Positions 1 to 13,552 are shown, counted from the stretch's first letter. The stretch: DNA of 64,000 bases from Hirundichthys speculiger (GCA_018398805.1 JAGFBZ010000736.1:496001-560000); one strand, 5' to 3'. The notes: a model not told the origin generated them from the sequence alone. Translations and numbers: made by a program.

Positions 1-366
1 TGTGTGTGTGGGGGGGGGTCCACCTAGACTCTAAAAGTTTGTCCACGTGGCTGTTTTTGTGTGTGTAAAAGTCCTGAACTGGACTCACTGGTTTCTGAAA
101 TGGAAGGGTGTGTGTTTGTGTGTGGGGGGAGGGGAGGGTGGGGGGGTGGGGGTCTGGTGCAGGGGGGAGGGGCGGTTGTTTTTTGGAAGAATAAAGGTTT
201 AGGTCTGTTTGTGAGCGGGACTGCGTCCTGGGGAGGGGCCCGTGGCCCCTGACGTGGAGCGGGGGTGCCGGCGGATCTGGACCTGGAGCGGTTCTGGGTT
301 TGTCAGGCGGCCGCTGTTCATGAGGAAGTGGAATGTGTGTCAGACTGCTGGAGGACGAGGGAAGAT

Positions 367-401
<35 letters not shown>

Positions 402-564
402 ACTTCAGAGAGGAAATATGTATAGAGGAGAGACTCCGGTAAAACCAGTAACACGACTGGAATGGGAGGAGTGGTCGAACTGAACTGATGTTTTATTTAT
501 TTAAAAAATAAATAATTTCTTTGGAGCCTTAACTGTCTGCAGAAACTCAATACACACATACACT
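1..564. repeat. G/T-rich low-complexity segment with a 31-base G run
   Basis: The first 400 bases are GT- and G-rich on the + strand, with a pure run of 31 G at 368-398 and shorter G runs around 125-175. No recognisable gene. It lies in intron 2 of igf2bp1 by position. Confidence 0.7.
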
Positions 565-1065
565 TTGTTATTCTCTCTTTTTTCTTTATTTTTCTCTTTA
601 TTATTCTCTTTAGGATTTTATTTAGGGATTATTTATTCGGGGGGAGGCGCTTATTCTTTAGGGGGGCTTTATTCTCTTTATTTTCTTTATTTTTCTTTAG
701 TTTATTCTCTTTATTTAGGGGGATTCTCGGGAGGGTTTAGGCGGGATTCTTTAGTATTCTCTTTATTTATTCTTTATTTTTATATATTATTCTCTTTATT
801 TATTATTTATTTTTTCTTTATTATTCTCTTCATTTATTCTTTATTTTTCTTTATTATTCTCTATTTTTTCTTTATTTTTTAATTTATCATTCTCTAGTTT
901 CTCAATTTTGTCTTTATTTATTCTTTTTATTTTTCTATGTATTATTCTCTATTTATTCTTTATATTTTCTTTATTTTTTATTTATTATTCTCTTTATTTT
1001 TATTTATTTTTCTTTATTATTTTCTTTAAAAAATTTCTTTATTTATTCTTTATTATTCTCTTTAT
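565..1065. repeat. Degenerate TTTATTCTC-type T/A-rich tandem repeat
   Basis: Imperfect repeats of TTTATTCTCTTTA and similar units fill about 500 bases. The open frame across it (Phe/Leu/Tyr-rich) only reflects the absence of stop codons in one frame. Confidence 0.8.
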
Positions 1066-1868
1066 TATGCTGAAAAGCTTGTTTTAGTTGTAAAAAGATT
1101 CCAAGATCATTTGTATCTTTAATCCAGAAACAGAAAACACATTATTAAAAGTGATTTAATAAACTGATTAAATAAATTTAAATAAATGACTCTGTAGATG
1201 TTTCCTTCTCCTCTGCATCTCCAGCATCTCTAAAAGCGGGCGTGAGCCTCCGTAAATGGACTGGCCCCTCCCTCATCGCCACGGTTACCGTCAGTGTAAC
1301 CAGAGGCGACCAGACTGAAGCTGGAGGTCTCCTGAACCACAGTCCTCCATGAGGACGTGTTGGTGGGAGGACTGGAGGTCTTCACTCCTGCTGCTGAGTC
1401 GTCTCAGACTGGAGACAAAACTCTGATCAGATCACATTTAAACCTGCAGGTTCCTGTTTATTGGAGCTTAAACCTGCTGATAAACAACGTAACTGATGGC
1501 TGCTCCTCTGAGGGCAGCGATGAACGCAAATAGTTTAAATGTTGAAAGTAATAAAATGTGAAAGTCCTGCAGCGGTTGAGGGCTACTGTGACATCATCCC
1601 CCGCTGGTTTTAGGGTCCTCTTTGAGAAGAAGGATCTGAGGAACATGGAGGACTGATGGAGACTCCGGGGTTCCTCCACCAGACCGTCACATTTACTGGA
1701 TCAGCCAACTGGGCTTTAACTCCAGAAACGCTCAGAAGTTTCCTCCACGTGGGTGACGTTGCTGCGCAGCGACCCGACGAAGCTGGTGAACATGTCATAA
1801 AGACGACAATGCAGTTGGCCGCAGAAACCCGCTGGTGTAGACCGGCGGTTCAGCACGTCAGCGCCAAA
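1066..1868. other. Intron 2 segment without recognised feature
   Basis: Ordinary mixed-composition DNA. Short open frames here have no recognisable domain. Confidence 0.6.
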
Positions 1869-2550
1869 CTGTTAGCAGCCTCAGCCCGTTAGCAGCTCCA
1901 ACCCGCTAGCAGCTCCAACCCGCTAGCAGCTCCAACCCGCTAGCAGCTCTAACCCGCTAGCAGCTCCAACCTGCTAGCAGCTCCAGCCCGTTAGCAGCTC
2001 CAAGCTGTTAGCAGCTCCAACCCGCTAGCAGCTCCAACCCGCTAGCAGCTCCAGCCCGCTAGCAGCTCCAGCCTGTTAGCAGCTCCAGCCTGTTAGCAGC
2101 TCCAGCCTGTTAGCAGCTCCTGCCTGTTTAGCAGCTCCAGCAGCTCCAGCTCCAGCAGCTCCAGCCTGTTAGCAGCTGCCTTAGCAGCTCCAGCCTGTTA
2201 GCAGCTCCAGCTCTCCAGCCTGTTAGCAGCTCCTGCCTGTTAGCAGCTCCTGCTGCAGCTCCAGCTGTTAGCAGCTCCTGTTAGCAGCTCCAGCCTTAGC
2301 AGCTCCAGCAGCTCCTGCAGCTCCTAGCAGCTCCTGCCTGTTAGCAGCTCCAGCAGCTCCAGCCTGTTAGCAGCTCCAGCCTGTTAGCAGCTCCAGCCTG
2401 TTAGCAGCTCCAGCCTGTTAGCAGCTCCAGCCTGTTAGCAGCTCCAGCCTGTTAGCAGCTCCAGCCTGTTAGCAGCTCCAGCCTGTTAGCAGCTCCAGCC
2501 TGTTAGCAGCTCCTGCCTGTTAGCAGCTCCAGCAGCTCCAGCCTGGCAGC
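1869..2550. repeat. 17-bp minisatellite (AGCAGCTCCAGCCTGTT)
   Basis: About 35-40 units of a 17-bp motif with two main variants, CCCGCTAGCAGCTCCAA (first third) and AGCCTGTTAGCAGCTCC (rest). Partial units and AGCAGCTCC-only insertions appear between about 2120 and 2360, as expected for slippage. It then grades into GCAGC-rich sequence to about 2640. Confidence 0.9.
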
Positions 2551-4730
2551 AGCAGGCGCAGCTCCAGCAGCAGGTGCAGCTCCAGCGCTCTGAGCAGCAG
2601 CGGCAGCCAGCGCAGCCAGCGCGAGCAGCTCACGCTCTGCAGCTCGGCCTGGTTTTTCTGCTGGATCAGGTTCCAGCAGGAAACTGCTCCAGATTCATGG
2701 AGTCATCATCATTTTTGTAAATCAGACCATCAGAATCCAAAGAAGTGTGTGTCCCTTCTTCATTTTAGTTCAGTTCAAAAATACTTTAATCATCCCCAGA
2801 GGGAAATGAATTATAAAATTAAATTTGTGTGCTTAGTTTTAGACGTGTGCGCTCCTGTGTCGGCCGTTATTCGTCCAGACAGCCTGCCTTTGCTCATCTA
2901 TCAGGTTTTTCACCTGCTAGCAGGTTCCCTGTTTGGGAAGGCCTCCCTGGTTCTGCTTACGTTCACACTGCTGCCGTTTATTTAATCCCGCCGTCGTGCG
3001 TTTTGCTGATTAGTTTGCGGGTACTCGGTAGCAGCAGATGATCGACTGGATCCATCTGGATCCGTCGTAACATCTCAGCTTCAAGCGCGTTTTAATTGTT
3101 TGGTCTCTGCTCGTTGGGCCTGGTGAATGCAGGAAAGGCTGATGCCTCTGTGAAGTTTTTGGGCTCGTATGTGTTTGAGATCAGCTCAGAAAGTTTCACA
3201 GGAGCGAATGAAAGAAGCCGCTGGATGTCGTCGGTGGGGTCTTTGAGCCGCAGTGTTTGTTTGTTTCAGATGAAAATTTCAAACCCAGATGATGTTCTCT
3301 TGACACGTGTTGACTGCTGTCCAGCTGCTCCGCGGGCTCTTTTAGTTTCACCTCTTACTGGTTTTTATTTTGGAGGTTTAGTTAGTTAGTTGTTATATAG
3401 TTGTTATCCGTGTGAAGGATATTCGGTGGAAAAAGAGCTGCGACTTGTTTCGTTTCCCTCCTCGTGTGTTATATAAAGTGTGCAGCCTTGAATGCACCCA
3501 GATCTATCGTTCATGTGAGGAAGTGTGAGCAGCAGGGATGGGAGGATTTCCTCCCTCTGAGGAGGAGGAGGAGTGGGAGGAGGGACCGAGGGGGCGCGAC
3601 CAATCGGGTGGCGGCAGCACCGGTAAGCGGTCGCCCTCCGCCGACACCGAAGTGCTCACCCGCTCTGCCTTTCCCTCTGTTCCTGTCTCTGGGTTTTTTT
3701 GGTTTTTTTTTTTTTGTCCCTCCTGCTCTGGCCAAACCCTGGCGTGCTGCCTTCTCTGCGCCGGTCCGGCTCGGTCCAAAAGAGCCGAGACGGCAGGGTT
3801 CAATTGTGAGCCTGCAGACCAGTTTTCTGTCTTGTCTGCGTTTGTGGACAGACGCTCTGCTCTGCATGTGTGTCTGCAGACGGATCTGCAGTCCGTGAAC
3901 GGATTCTAGGAGTTCTGTTGGCTCTGAACCATCTGAGGTCCGAGGATGGTGCTGCAGATTAACATCGGTGGCGCTTGTTGTCCAGAGAGACCGCGAAGCA
4001 GCAGCAGAATGGAGGTGGCAACATGCAGCCCAGCGCAGCGCCAGATAAAGAAATAAAGCCTGACATCCATGATCCTGTGGATGTGCTGTGTCCTGGAAAC
4101 AAATCCACATGGACTCCCAGGTGGTTCCTCTGAAACTCAGGCCACCAGAACAAGTCCTCCAGTCATTCAGATCTGATTCTGGTGGATTTCCATGAACAAA
4201 GATCGACAATTATTTTTAAATTAAATGTTACGCATGTAACCGCCATCAACTTCAGAACGAGTGAACGTTGTCTTTGTTAGCTTCTCGGATGACTCCGTCC
4301 TGCTGTCTTTTCTCCAGGACCCCGGTCTGATCGTGGTTGTGGTCCCCCCCATGTTCACCAGACAGTCTGACGTCGTCTCTCCTGATCTAAACACGTCCAA
4401 AACAATAAAATACTAGACTGTAGGGTTTTAGAAGTGCAGTGTGGAGCCGAGCGCCGGCATCGTCCAGGGAGGAGGAGCTAGATGTGCTGATGCTGAGGGC
4501 CGAACGCTGTCGTTCCTGTGATTCAGGAGCAGCTGTGCAGTATGGACCGACGCTGCAGTCGGCGGTGCGTTTCTCTGTAATTCTACCTCCAGCCACCAGG
4601 GGGTGGTGTAGCCGGCCATGCTAAGCAGTGCTCTCACTTCCTTTGTGTATTTTAGGGAACAGCGACAAAGCCTGTTGAGCCACAGTGACACTGCACCGAC
4701 GTGTCTTTTTATCCAGCTTGAGGATGATGT
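2551..4730. other. Intron 2 segment; LINE-tail-like piece and candidate promoter
   Basis: Mostly unrecognised. Positions 2767-2810 match the motif AAATACTTTAATCATCCC..AGGGAAATGAA, also seen at about 39336 and 46017. This looks like the antisense of a fish LINE 3' tail. A TATA-ATG-donor cluster at 3470-3622 is listed separately. Confidence 0.5.
3470..3622 (+). promoter_or_regulatory. Candidate TATA promoter and small first exon
   Basis: TATATAAA at 3470-3477 is followed 60 bases later by an ATG (3538). A GC-rich open stretch then encodes an acidic peptide (MGGFPPSEEEEEWEEGP...) and ends in a strong donor, CG|GTAAGC, at 3622/3623. A CCAAT box in a GC-rich context lies at about 3600. The 85-base coding part leaves one spare base, so it would not join exon 3 in the reading frame of igf2bp1. 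Predicted only; it could be chance. Confidence 0.25.
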
Positions 4731-4858
4731 AGCAGGAAAAGGGGGACCGTTAGTGGGAAAAGGGGGACCGTTAGTGGAAAAAAGGGGGACCGGTAGCGGG
4801 AAAAAAGGGGGACTGGTAGCGGGAAAAAAGGGGGACTGGTAGCGGGAAAGGGGGACCA
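4731..4858. repeat. Short minisatellite (GGGGGACCGTTAGTGGGAAA)
   Basis: Six units of about 20-22 bp built around AAAAGGGGGACCGTTAGTGG, with A-run length differences between units. Confidence 0.85.
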
Positions 4859-4981
4859 GCTGTGTTTGTTGTGGTCTGCACCAATCAGACGGGAATTTGC
4901 AGTTCTGGGCTGGTGCACGTCGGGCCCCATGGAGGTTTCAGGTTCTCTCTACGTCGGATGAGCGTCGTCATATCGAGCACC

Positions 4982-5040
4982 AGATCAGGTCCAGGTCCAC
5001 CGGTCACACCAGATGTGACCGGTGGACCTGGACCTGATCT
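4982..5040. repeat. Perfect inverted repeat, 27-bp arms, 5-base loop
   Basis: Arm 4982-5008 (begins AGATCAGGTCCAGGTCCACC) is the exact reverse complement of 5014-5040, with loop CCAGA at 5009-5013. The flanking bases do not pair. As RNA it would form a 59-nt hairpin with no mismatch. Confidence 0.95.
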
Positions 5041-6767
5041 CAGTCAGGCCCTGGATCCGGTGGACCGCTGGTCAGAAAACAACAAGACTATGACAAGGCT
5101 CAGACGACTATGATGTGGTCTGTCGATGGCGTCTCTGGTCTTCCCTGATTGGTGTGCATTTCCGTATTTTTATTCTTATTTAACAGATGCCATGTTCTTA
5201 GACGTTGGGTTTAATAAGGCGTTCTGAATATGAAACATTTCAAAATAAAATGAGAAATTTCATATTTATGTTCAACAACAACACAAGAAATGAAATGATT
5301 AAGTATAGGCATTGAGTTGTTTTAAAATGAATTAATTTTGAGTGAAGACTCAGCGTTCTAAGTGATCTTAGTTGTTTGTTTGGAGGGGAACTGTGGAAAT
5401 TTTAATTTAAAAATGAAGTCGTTGTTAGCGGCAGCAGTAATTGATGTCAGAATTGAGAAAATCTCTACAAGGAGAAGTGGCGAGAAGACAAAAAGTAAGC
5501 CAAGCTGATAAAAGAGAAGCAGAGAAAACATTGAAGGAGGAGGGCTGGTGGACGGGTCCTGTCTCTTTAAGAGCCGCCCCCCCCCCCCCCCCCCCCCCCC
5601 CAACCCTTCCCCCTGATTGTTTCTTCTCTCTGTTCAAACCATCTGTCCTCTCTTTCTGGCTGTAGATCGCTCCTTTGCTGACCAAAAATAAACTGCACAC
5701 ACATCTGGGAGCATGCACGACCCACCAGCACCGACGCGGAGCCGTGGGTGGGGGTGGGGGTGCAGGAACAATCAAGACGTGAAGACAAAGAGAGGAGGGG
5801 GAGGGGGCGGAGGCTTGTTGGTTGGGGCCCAGGGACTGGGTCTCCATGCTGGTTGGGGCCCCTCATGTTAATGTGTGAGCGCTTGTTCTCCAGCCGCCGC
5901 CACAGACCTCTGAGGTGTGCTGGCTTCTGTTTCTCTATTTTCATTTTTCACATTGTCTTCTAATGGGTCCTGCCATATTTTATTAGAACTTGTGATCCTC
6001 TAATGGCCTGCAGCAGATTCAGTTCATCCAGATAAAAACTCTCGAGCGCTTCTCATCTGCGTTGTTGTTGTTGTGTTGTCTGTTACACTTGTCTAACTTG
6101 TTGACTGTTTTCTGCCCATTTTATTCTACAATTTACTTCATTTAAGTTCTATACACAGTATTGCTGTGTAGTTTCCTATTTCTGCTTTTCAGGTTGGCTG
6201 TTGATCCTCGTTTTTACCGTAGAGATGCGCTGATCAGGCCTATTCTCTGACTGGCCGGATCCGGTCTGGGCTAACGGGACAGATCTGCGCTACCTTTGCT
6301 AAACCACGTTTTGGTTGCATGTGTGGTTCTGGAAGAATGTAAAGCCATCTTAATGGGCGTGTTCAACAAAGCATAAATCATAATAGTTGGTGTTTAAGCA
6401 TGTTGGATTTGTCTGTTAAGTATTGTTGAAGAACTGGTTCACGTTCACATACTTCTTCCCAGTTTGAATAACTGATCAGTTTAGTTCTGTCGTGCCTTAT
6501 AGGCTTTACATGTTTTCCAAAGATGGAGGGTAATGTTCACGCTTCAGTGTCTAAAACATCACGGGCTTTGGGTCGGTACCGGCAGATGAGCTAAGCCCAG
6601 TGAAGCATCAGAATAGCGACCACAAAAGTAGGATTGCTGTGTCCCCAAAATTCTCCTTTATCCTGAGGGGAGGAACGAGCTTTGTTTCTGTAGCTTCTCT
6701 CTGAGTTTAGAGGGCGGATTGTCAAATTGAGCTTTGAAAGTACGAGTCGATGCTTTTCTCCAGTGGT
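5041..6767. other. Intron 2 segment with a 25-base C run
   Basis: C run at 5577-5601, with GGGGGTGGGGGT-type purine runs near 5745-5765. No gene recognised. Confidence 0.6.
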
Positions 6768-7012
6768 TCAGATTGTTGAGGGATCAGGTGGCTGCTTGCT
6801 TTTGTTGGAGGATAGTGCGACTTTACTTTGGTCTGGGTATAAAACCAGCTTTAGTTTCTCCCTAATGGACTGGACAAGAGTGAAAGACTGCACTGTGGCT
6901 TTATTGAAATTATCAGATAAGTTGCTGATGTCAGATGGGAAAACAGGAGGTCCTAACATTGAACCCTGGGGCATCCCACTGAAAAGGGAAAAGGCAGAGG
7001 TGGATTGTTGGT
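6768..7012 (-). pseudogene. LINE reverse-transcriptase fragment
   Basis: The minus strand reads MPQGSMLGPPVFPSDISNLS, then DNFNKATV and further on KLKLVLYPDQSKVALSSNKS. PQGS.LGP..F...INDL is the palm-domain motif of non-LTR retrotransposon reverse transcriptases, and KLKLVLN.DKSK.MLFSNK is typical of fish LINEs of the L2/Rex type. The catalytic YADD expected shortly after is missing (a deletion), so it is dead. Clade not certain. Confidence 0.75.
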
Positions 7013-9450
7013 AAACCAGGACATGGCTCGACTTGAAATACTGATTCTCTGAGGCGTGTTAATTAGGTTTCACGAAAAATGACGTCATAGTTGAATACAG
7101 CGATGACGGTATAAGTTCTGATGTATGAAGACCGCGCTGTGCAACAACTGCGTCTGTCAGCATCTGAAATCTGATTGGTCAAATGTATAACTGACATTGA
7201 GAGTGTGAATACACTAAAATAACAGACTGGCATTTATTGCAATGTGTTGTTTTTTGCAATACTAGTATTGTGAATAAATAGATAATATTATTTTATGATC
7301 TACTGTGAGCATTTATTTAATTTAAAGCATTTATGACCAGATGAAAGAACAGCTAGAAATGTCTTTAGAATTTTCTGCCTTTTCTGACTTAACTTTTCAA
7401 AATCCCCTTGAATTATCACACAGCCAGCTTTCAGACTGTCTACGTGTCATTTTAAGAGGTGCATAACTGGTTTAACAGAAAAATGAGAGCAGTCAGGAGC
7501 TTCCTGAGACTTTTTAATTCTGTTTTTAGAACGACTTGCAGACTAGTTGCCTAAACTCCGATCACAGATCAATACAGCTCCAGGATCTTTCCCCGCCCCC
7601 CCCTTAAAAAAGAAACATCCCTCCACTGTCTCTGTTGCCATGACTGCTGGTAATGTAATCCGACAGGTTCAGGAAGGTCACCAGGGTGAGCGGGGAGCAG
7701 TGGTGGTGGTGGGGGGGAGATAAACGGGGTGCTCACTGGAGCACACAGAAAAGAGAAGATTTAGGCTGCATGACTTAACGGACCCGGAGAGTTTTGAGTC
7801 CTGATCGAAGTGAAACCTCATCTGGAGCCGAGAGCTCCTTCAGTTCATTAACACTTTCCAGAAAGCACAAGGTTTTACGGATGACTTCCCTGATGAAACT
7901 CAGCAGAGGAAGAGTTCACGTGCACACCTGTGTGTCCGTGCATGAGTGACGCAGCTGCAGCCACGCATTGCTGCAGCACGCTGTTGGAGATGCAAAGACC
8001 TGCACAGATGCTTTATTTATTTTTAAATGCTTGTTTCAGCCTGCTGTTGTGTGTCATCAGTCTAGTAAACGGATCGGCCTCCACAGCCGAGTCGGACCTG
8101 CGTGTGCGTCAGGTTTTAGGTTTGAGCTCTGGTTTTCAGCTATCAACAAAAAAAAAAAGAATAGCTGTGTTTTAGGTGTTCAGAGGAAGTAATGAACTCA
8201 ATTCACCATTAATCTGCATGACTGGCACGTCTACTGGCATTTTTATTGCAGTCAAGGTGTTAATTGTCTTCTGCAGACTGAAGGTGCGCCTGATTGGTGG
8301 ACTTTTATCTCAAAGAAGAGTAAAACATTATTTGATTCATCTTTCTCAAGAAGCTGAAGAATTAAGAATTAAAACAAGAAGTTTATAACTGGTGTGTGTG
8401 ATATTTTAGGTTTTTGAGCTACGCTGAATGCTAGAGCACTATGACGGAATCATGGATGAAATCGCGGAATTGGACATTAAAAATGGAATTCACTTTAAAT
8501 GCGCAATAAAACAGAACTGAATGGAAATTTGCGTGAAAGTTTATTTTTTTTCTTCCCGGACTAAAAGGAACTTTTCTTTCTAGAAAATGTTCCAAGAGGG
8601 GTTACTAAAAGCTGGGGACACTGCCCCCACTTTCCTCATAAACGAAAAAAAAACAAAAACATGTTGAAGCGTCCAGCTGAGAAACCGGCAAAGAAGTGAA
8701 GGAACTAGCGTCTTCCTCCCAGAAACAGGGCAGAGCGCTTTCTCTGAGATTATTATGTGTCTGGAGATTCAATGTTCTTCTAGTTTAGCCAGAACACGGT
8801 TGAACGGACACGTGCGAGGATCACTTAATGAGTGAAAAGCACAAATGTAAAAAATGCGAGAATCACTCACTGAGCTAAACACAAAGAGGCTGACAATTTA
8901 AATTTAAACGGCGATGTCTGTAATAGCTGGAACACCTAAAGTAAAAAAAATCACATGGACACACACTTATACACACAACCAATGTTCAGTGTTTGGACTT
9001 AATAGTATCTACATCAGCTGTAGTAAATATAGTGTTTACTGTTATCAGACACACAGTTTCTCATGACGTACCTGACAAATACGTCATGAATAACTAACTT
9101 TAAATGGATTTGACCTATTTGAGTTATTTCTTTTCTTAGTTATTTATTACATAGAACTTTTGAATTTTTTTTGTTTGTCAAAAAATGAATGCTTTGTTAG
9201 ACACAATATGTTTAAAATTATAAAAACATTAAAGTTTACAGTTAAAATTGCATAAATTGTCTATATTTCATTACTTTATATACTGTTTTGGGGTTAAATT
9301 TTCATAAAATAAAACATTGCATAATAAATAAAAAACAATTGTTATATTGCTCTTGTGTGTTTTATATGTGTCTTATAATTATATTGTAAATAGGAATACT
9401 TTCTGTTTTTTATATTGCTATTTAATATTGTGTTTTTCATGTCTTGCTCC
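7013..9450. other. Intron 2 segment without recognised feature
   Basis: AT-rich in its second half. Several short open frames, none with a recognisable domain. Confidence 0.6.
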
Positions 9451-10704
<1,254 letters not shown>

Positions 10705-10992
10705 TGGACCCAGACTTACGGGTCCGCATCTGGACGTACCCAGACATTTGGGTGTTTGGACCCGGACATATGGTTCTGGACCTGAACATACGGGTCCAGG
10801 CCTGGACGTACCCAGACATTTGGGTGTTTGGACCTGGACATTTGGGTGTCTGGACCCGGACATTCTGGTGTCTGGACCCGGACATTTGGGTGTCTGGACC
10901 TGGACATTTGGGTGTCTGGACCCGGACATTTGGGTGTCTGGACCCAGATATTCGGGTCTGGACCTGAACATACAGGCCTGGACCTGGACATT
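10705..10992. repeat. 22-bp minisatellite (GGACCCGGACATTTGGGTGT)
   Basis: About 12 units of a 22-bp motif, the last half very regular. The sense strand repeats GGACC, GGACA and CGGAC. All long open frames across it on both strands are repeat translations. Confidence 0.9.
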
Positions 10993-11919
10993 GTGACGGC
11001 TGTTTAACTGATTTAAAGATTGTTTTCTCTGTTAATTATGTTCATGAATGAATTTAATGGATTTAAATTTAATGGATTTCCCTTCGGGGACCAGTGAAGT
11101 GTTTCTGAACTAAACTGGACGTTGCGTCTGTTTTTTGCAGCTCACATTTAGCTCTGAAAATGTCATTTGTGGTTTTCTTAGAATTACATGAGAACCTTTA
11201 TTTGTTTCAAAAGAAAATCAGAGACGTCCTACGAGTCTGAAGAGTCCAGGTGTCGTTGCTGTCTTTCACTCTTTTGTTCTTTTCTTCTTCTTTTGTTTTA
11301 TTTCTGACTCTTGGACTGAGGTATCAGCTAAAACCTTATTTCCAGCAGTAATGCAACATTTATTCATTTCTAACCTTCAGTTTTTAGAAGAATATTATCA
11401 AAAATTATCGTGGTTGTTTTGGGACAAACTTTCTGGACTTGAGTGGAGACTTTTCCTCCGTCGTTGCTTCTCCAGCAGCAGGTCATAAGACGGAAACTGT
11501 CTGGAGGACATGAAGGACATGAAGGACATGATGGACATCATGCCAGTGATGGAGCTGTTTGATGGAGCTGGATGAAAATGTACTGGATCAGATAGAAGCT
11601 TTATTTGTTTCTATCAGGTCACATCAGCCTCTTTTAGCTTTGATCTAGTAAATGTGTAACTGGAGGTTCAGTCTGTGGGACTGGTGAAGCTGGTGGGCCT
11701 GTTGAGGCTGATGGGACTGGTGGGGCAGATGGGACTGGTGGAACTGGTGGGGCATAACGGGGCTCATCAAGGACGTGATCACTCACTGGCTTCCAACCAG
11801 TGTTAACTGGATCCAGTTAGAGCCTCAGTTGTCAGATATCTGGGGATCAGTAAAGGACCTCACAAATAACAAATAAGAAGTTAAAATAAACCATCTGTTG
11901 TGACCCTAACGTGTCTGTG
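10993..11919. other. Intron 2 segment without recognised feature
   Basis: Contains a few copies of GAAGGACAT near 11510-11530 and GGGACTGGTGG near 11690-11750. No gene. Confidence 0.6.
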
Positions 11920-12445
11920 TCTTTTTTTTTTTTACTAAATAGAGAAATTATAAAGTCAAAATGAAATAACTGTCTTTTCTTGTTTTTTTTTTTTGTTTTT
12001 TTTTTCTTTCAAATTTAGATGTCACTTCTGACTGATTTATTGATTGATTCCCCTCATTGGACACCTTCCTGCCTCAGTTTCTTCTTTTTTCTTTTTATAT
12101 TTTTTGCCTCAGTTCTTATTTTTTTTAATTTATAGATTTTTTTTTTGGCCACAGTTTCTTTTTTTTTTTCATTTATTTATCTTTTTTTTGCCTTGGTTTC
12201 TATTTTTTCACTTATTTTTTTGCCTCATTTTTTTAATTTATAGATTTTTTTTGTCCTCAGTTTCTTTTTTTTAATATTTATTTTTTTTTCTCAGTTTCTT
12301 TTTTTCAAAGGTTTTTTATTCATATTTTTTCCCTGGGTTTCTTTTTTTTTTTTACTTTTATATTTTGTGCCTTGTTTTATTTTTAATTCATAATTTTTTT
12401 TTTGCCTCAGTTTCTTTATTTTTTAAATGTATTTATATATATATT
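11920..12445. repeat. T-rich degenerate tandem repeat with TTGCCTCAGTTTCTT motif
   Basis: Irregular units of roughly 35-60 bases, each with a T run and a GCCTCAGTTTCTT core. Poly-T runs vary in length. Confidence 0.75.
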
Positions 12446-13503
12446 TTAGCCTCAGGTTTCTCTTGCTGCCTCTGCTTGAAGTTGAACTGTAGAGTCACGT
12501 TTGTTAATGGATCGTCATGCTTCATGTAAACGGGCTCAGAACCAGAATCGTATATCTGTAGGGTCGGGGGTTTAGGGTTTTAGGGGTTGGGGGTCCAGTT
12601 CAGTCCCATCAGGATCATGGAGCTTTGACAGAACCAGACATTCATCCTCAGTTGGACACTTTAATTCTACTTTTTTACCACATGGACGTTTAAAATGATT
12701 CTTGGGAGTTTTCCATGCAGGGAACTCCAACATTAATAACATTTTAGCGTGTTATCCCATCATTTCTGTAAAATCCAACATGTCGGGCGTAAACAGTGAA
12801 GTTTGAGCAGGAACCTGTCCTCAGCTGAGGCGGCTTATGGTCCTGTCGTGAAGGTGAGGATGTAGCTCGCGCTCGTAAGCGTGCATCAGAGACAACCAGG
12901 CTGGAGATGGAGGACGGCGGGAAACAGTTTCTGAACATTTATTTCCAGCGTGTATGTGTGAAACTGAAGCCGTCCCGCGCGCTGATGGAGGTGAAACTGA
13001 GCTGAACTGATTGCAGACGTTTTTCCTTCAGCTCCTCCACTTCCGTCTCTTCTTTTTTTTTTTTTTCTAAGAACAAGCGTCTCTTGTCTGAACCTTCAGG
13101 CCAGAAGGACAAAGCTGCTGTTGATCCGTGAAGGATCAACGGCAAACGAGCAAAAAGCAAAAACAAATTGTTTTGGTCAAAATGCTCATTTGTTTATTAC
13201 AGTTTAAAGGACAGATTAAAATCCCCCAGATTAAATAGATCCTTGTTCAGTTTATGCAGAGTAAATATCCACTTTTTTTCACGTCAGTTCTTCTACTTTT
13301 AAGTTTTCCTTTTTTTTTCTCTCTTTTTTTAAAATATCCAAGCAGCCGTTACAGCAAACCTCGTGGAGCTCGGCTCGTGAGTGTGTATGTGGGTGTGTGT
13401 GTGTGTGTGTGTGGGGGGGTTATTTTCCTCCGGAGCTAAATTCTTGACATATTTTCAGCCGTAAAGAGAAAGAAACAGAAGATTAAGGAACCTATAGGAC
13501 AGG
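12446..13503. other. Intron 2 segment without recognised feature
   Basis: A GT microsatellite lies at about 13391-13418, and a 15-base A/T homopolymer near 13053. No gene. Confidence 0.6.
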
Positions 13504-13504
13504 G

Positions 13505-13552
13505 CGGCTCCTGATTGGCCAGGAGCCGCTCCATGCTGCGCTCTGATTGGCT
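13505..13552. promoter_or_regulatory. Paired CCAAT boxes with a palindrome
   Basis: Two CTGATTGG motifs (reverse CCAAT boxes, NF-Y type) start at 13511 and 13543, 32 bases or about three helical turns apart. The first lies in the loop of an inverted repeat (CGGCTCCTG / CAGGAGCCG). NF-Y sites with this spacing are known in vertebrate promoters. No transcript evidence here. Confidence 0.35.

Noticed and set aside
1869..2550. Possible CRISPR-like array (short repeats in series)
   Set aside because: Units are contiguous with no unique spacers, and the genome is eukaryotic. All arrays in the window are ordinary minisatellites.
5425..5944. Antisense frames of 125-140 codons
   Set aside because: They run through a 25-base C homopolymer and have no domain.
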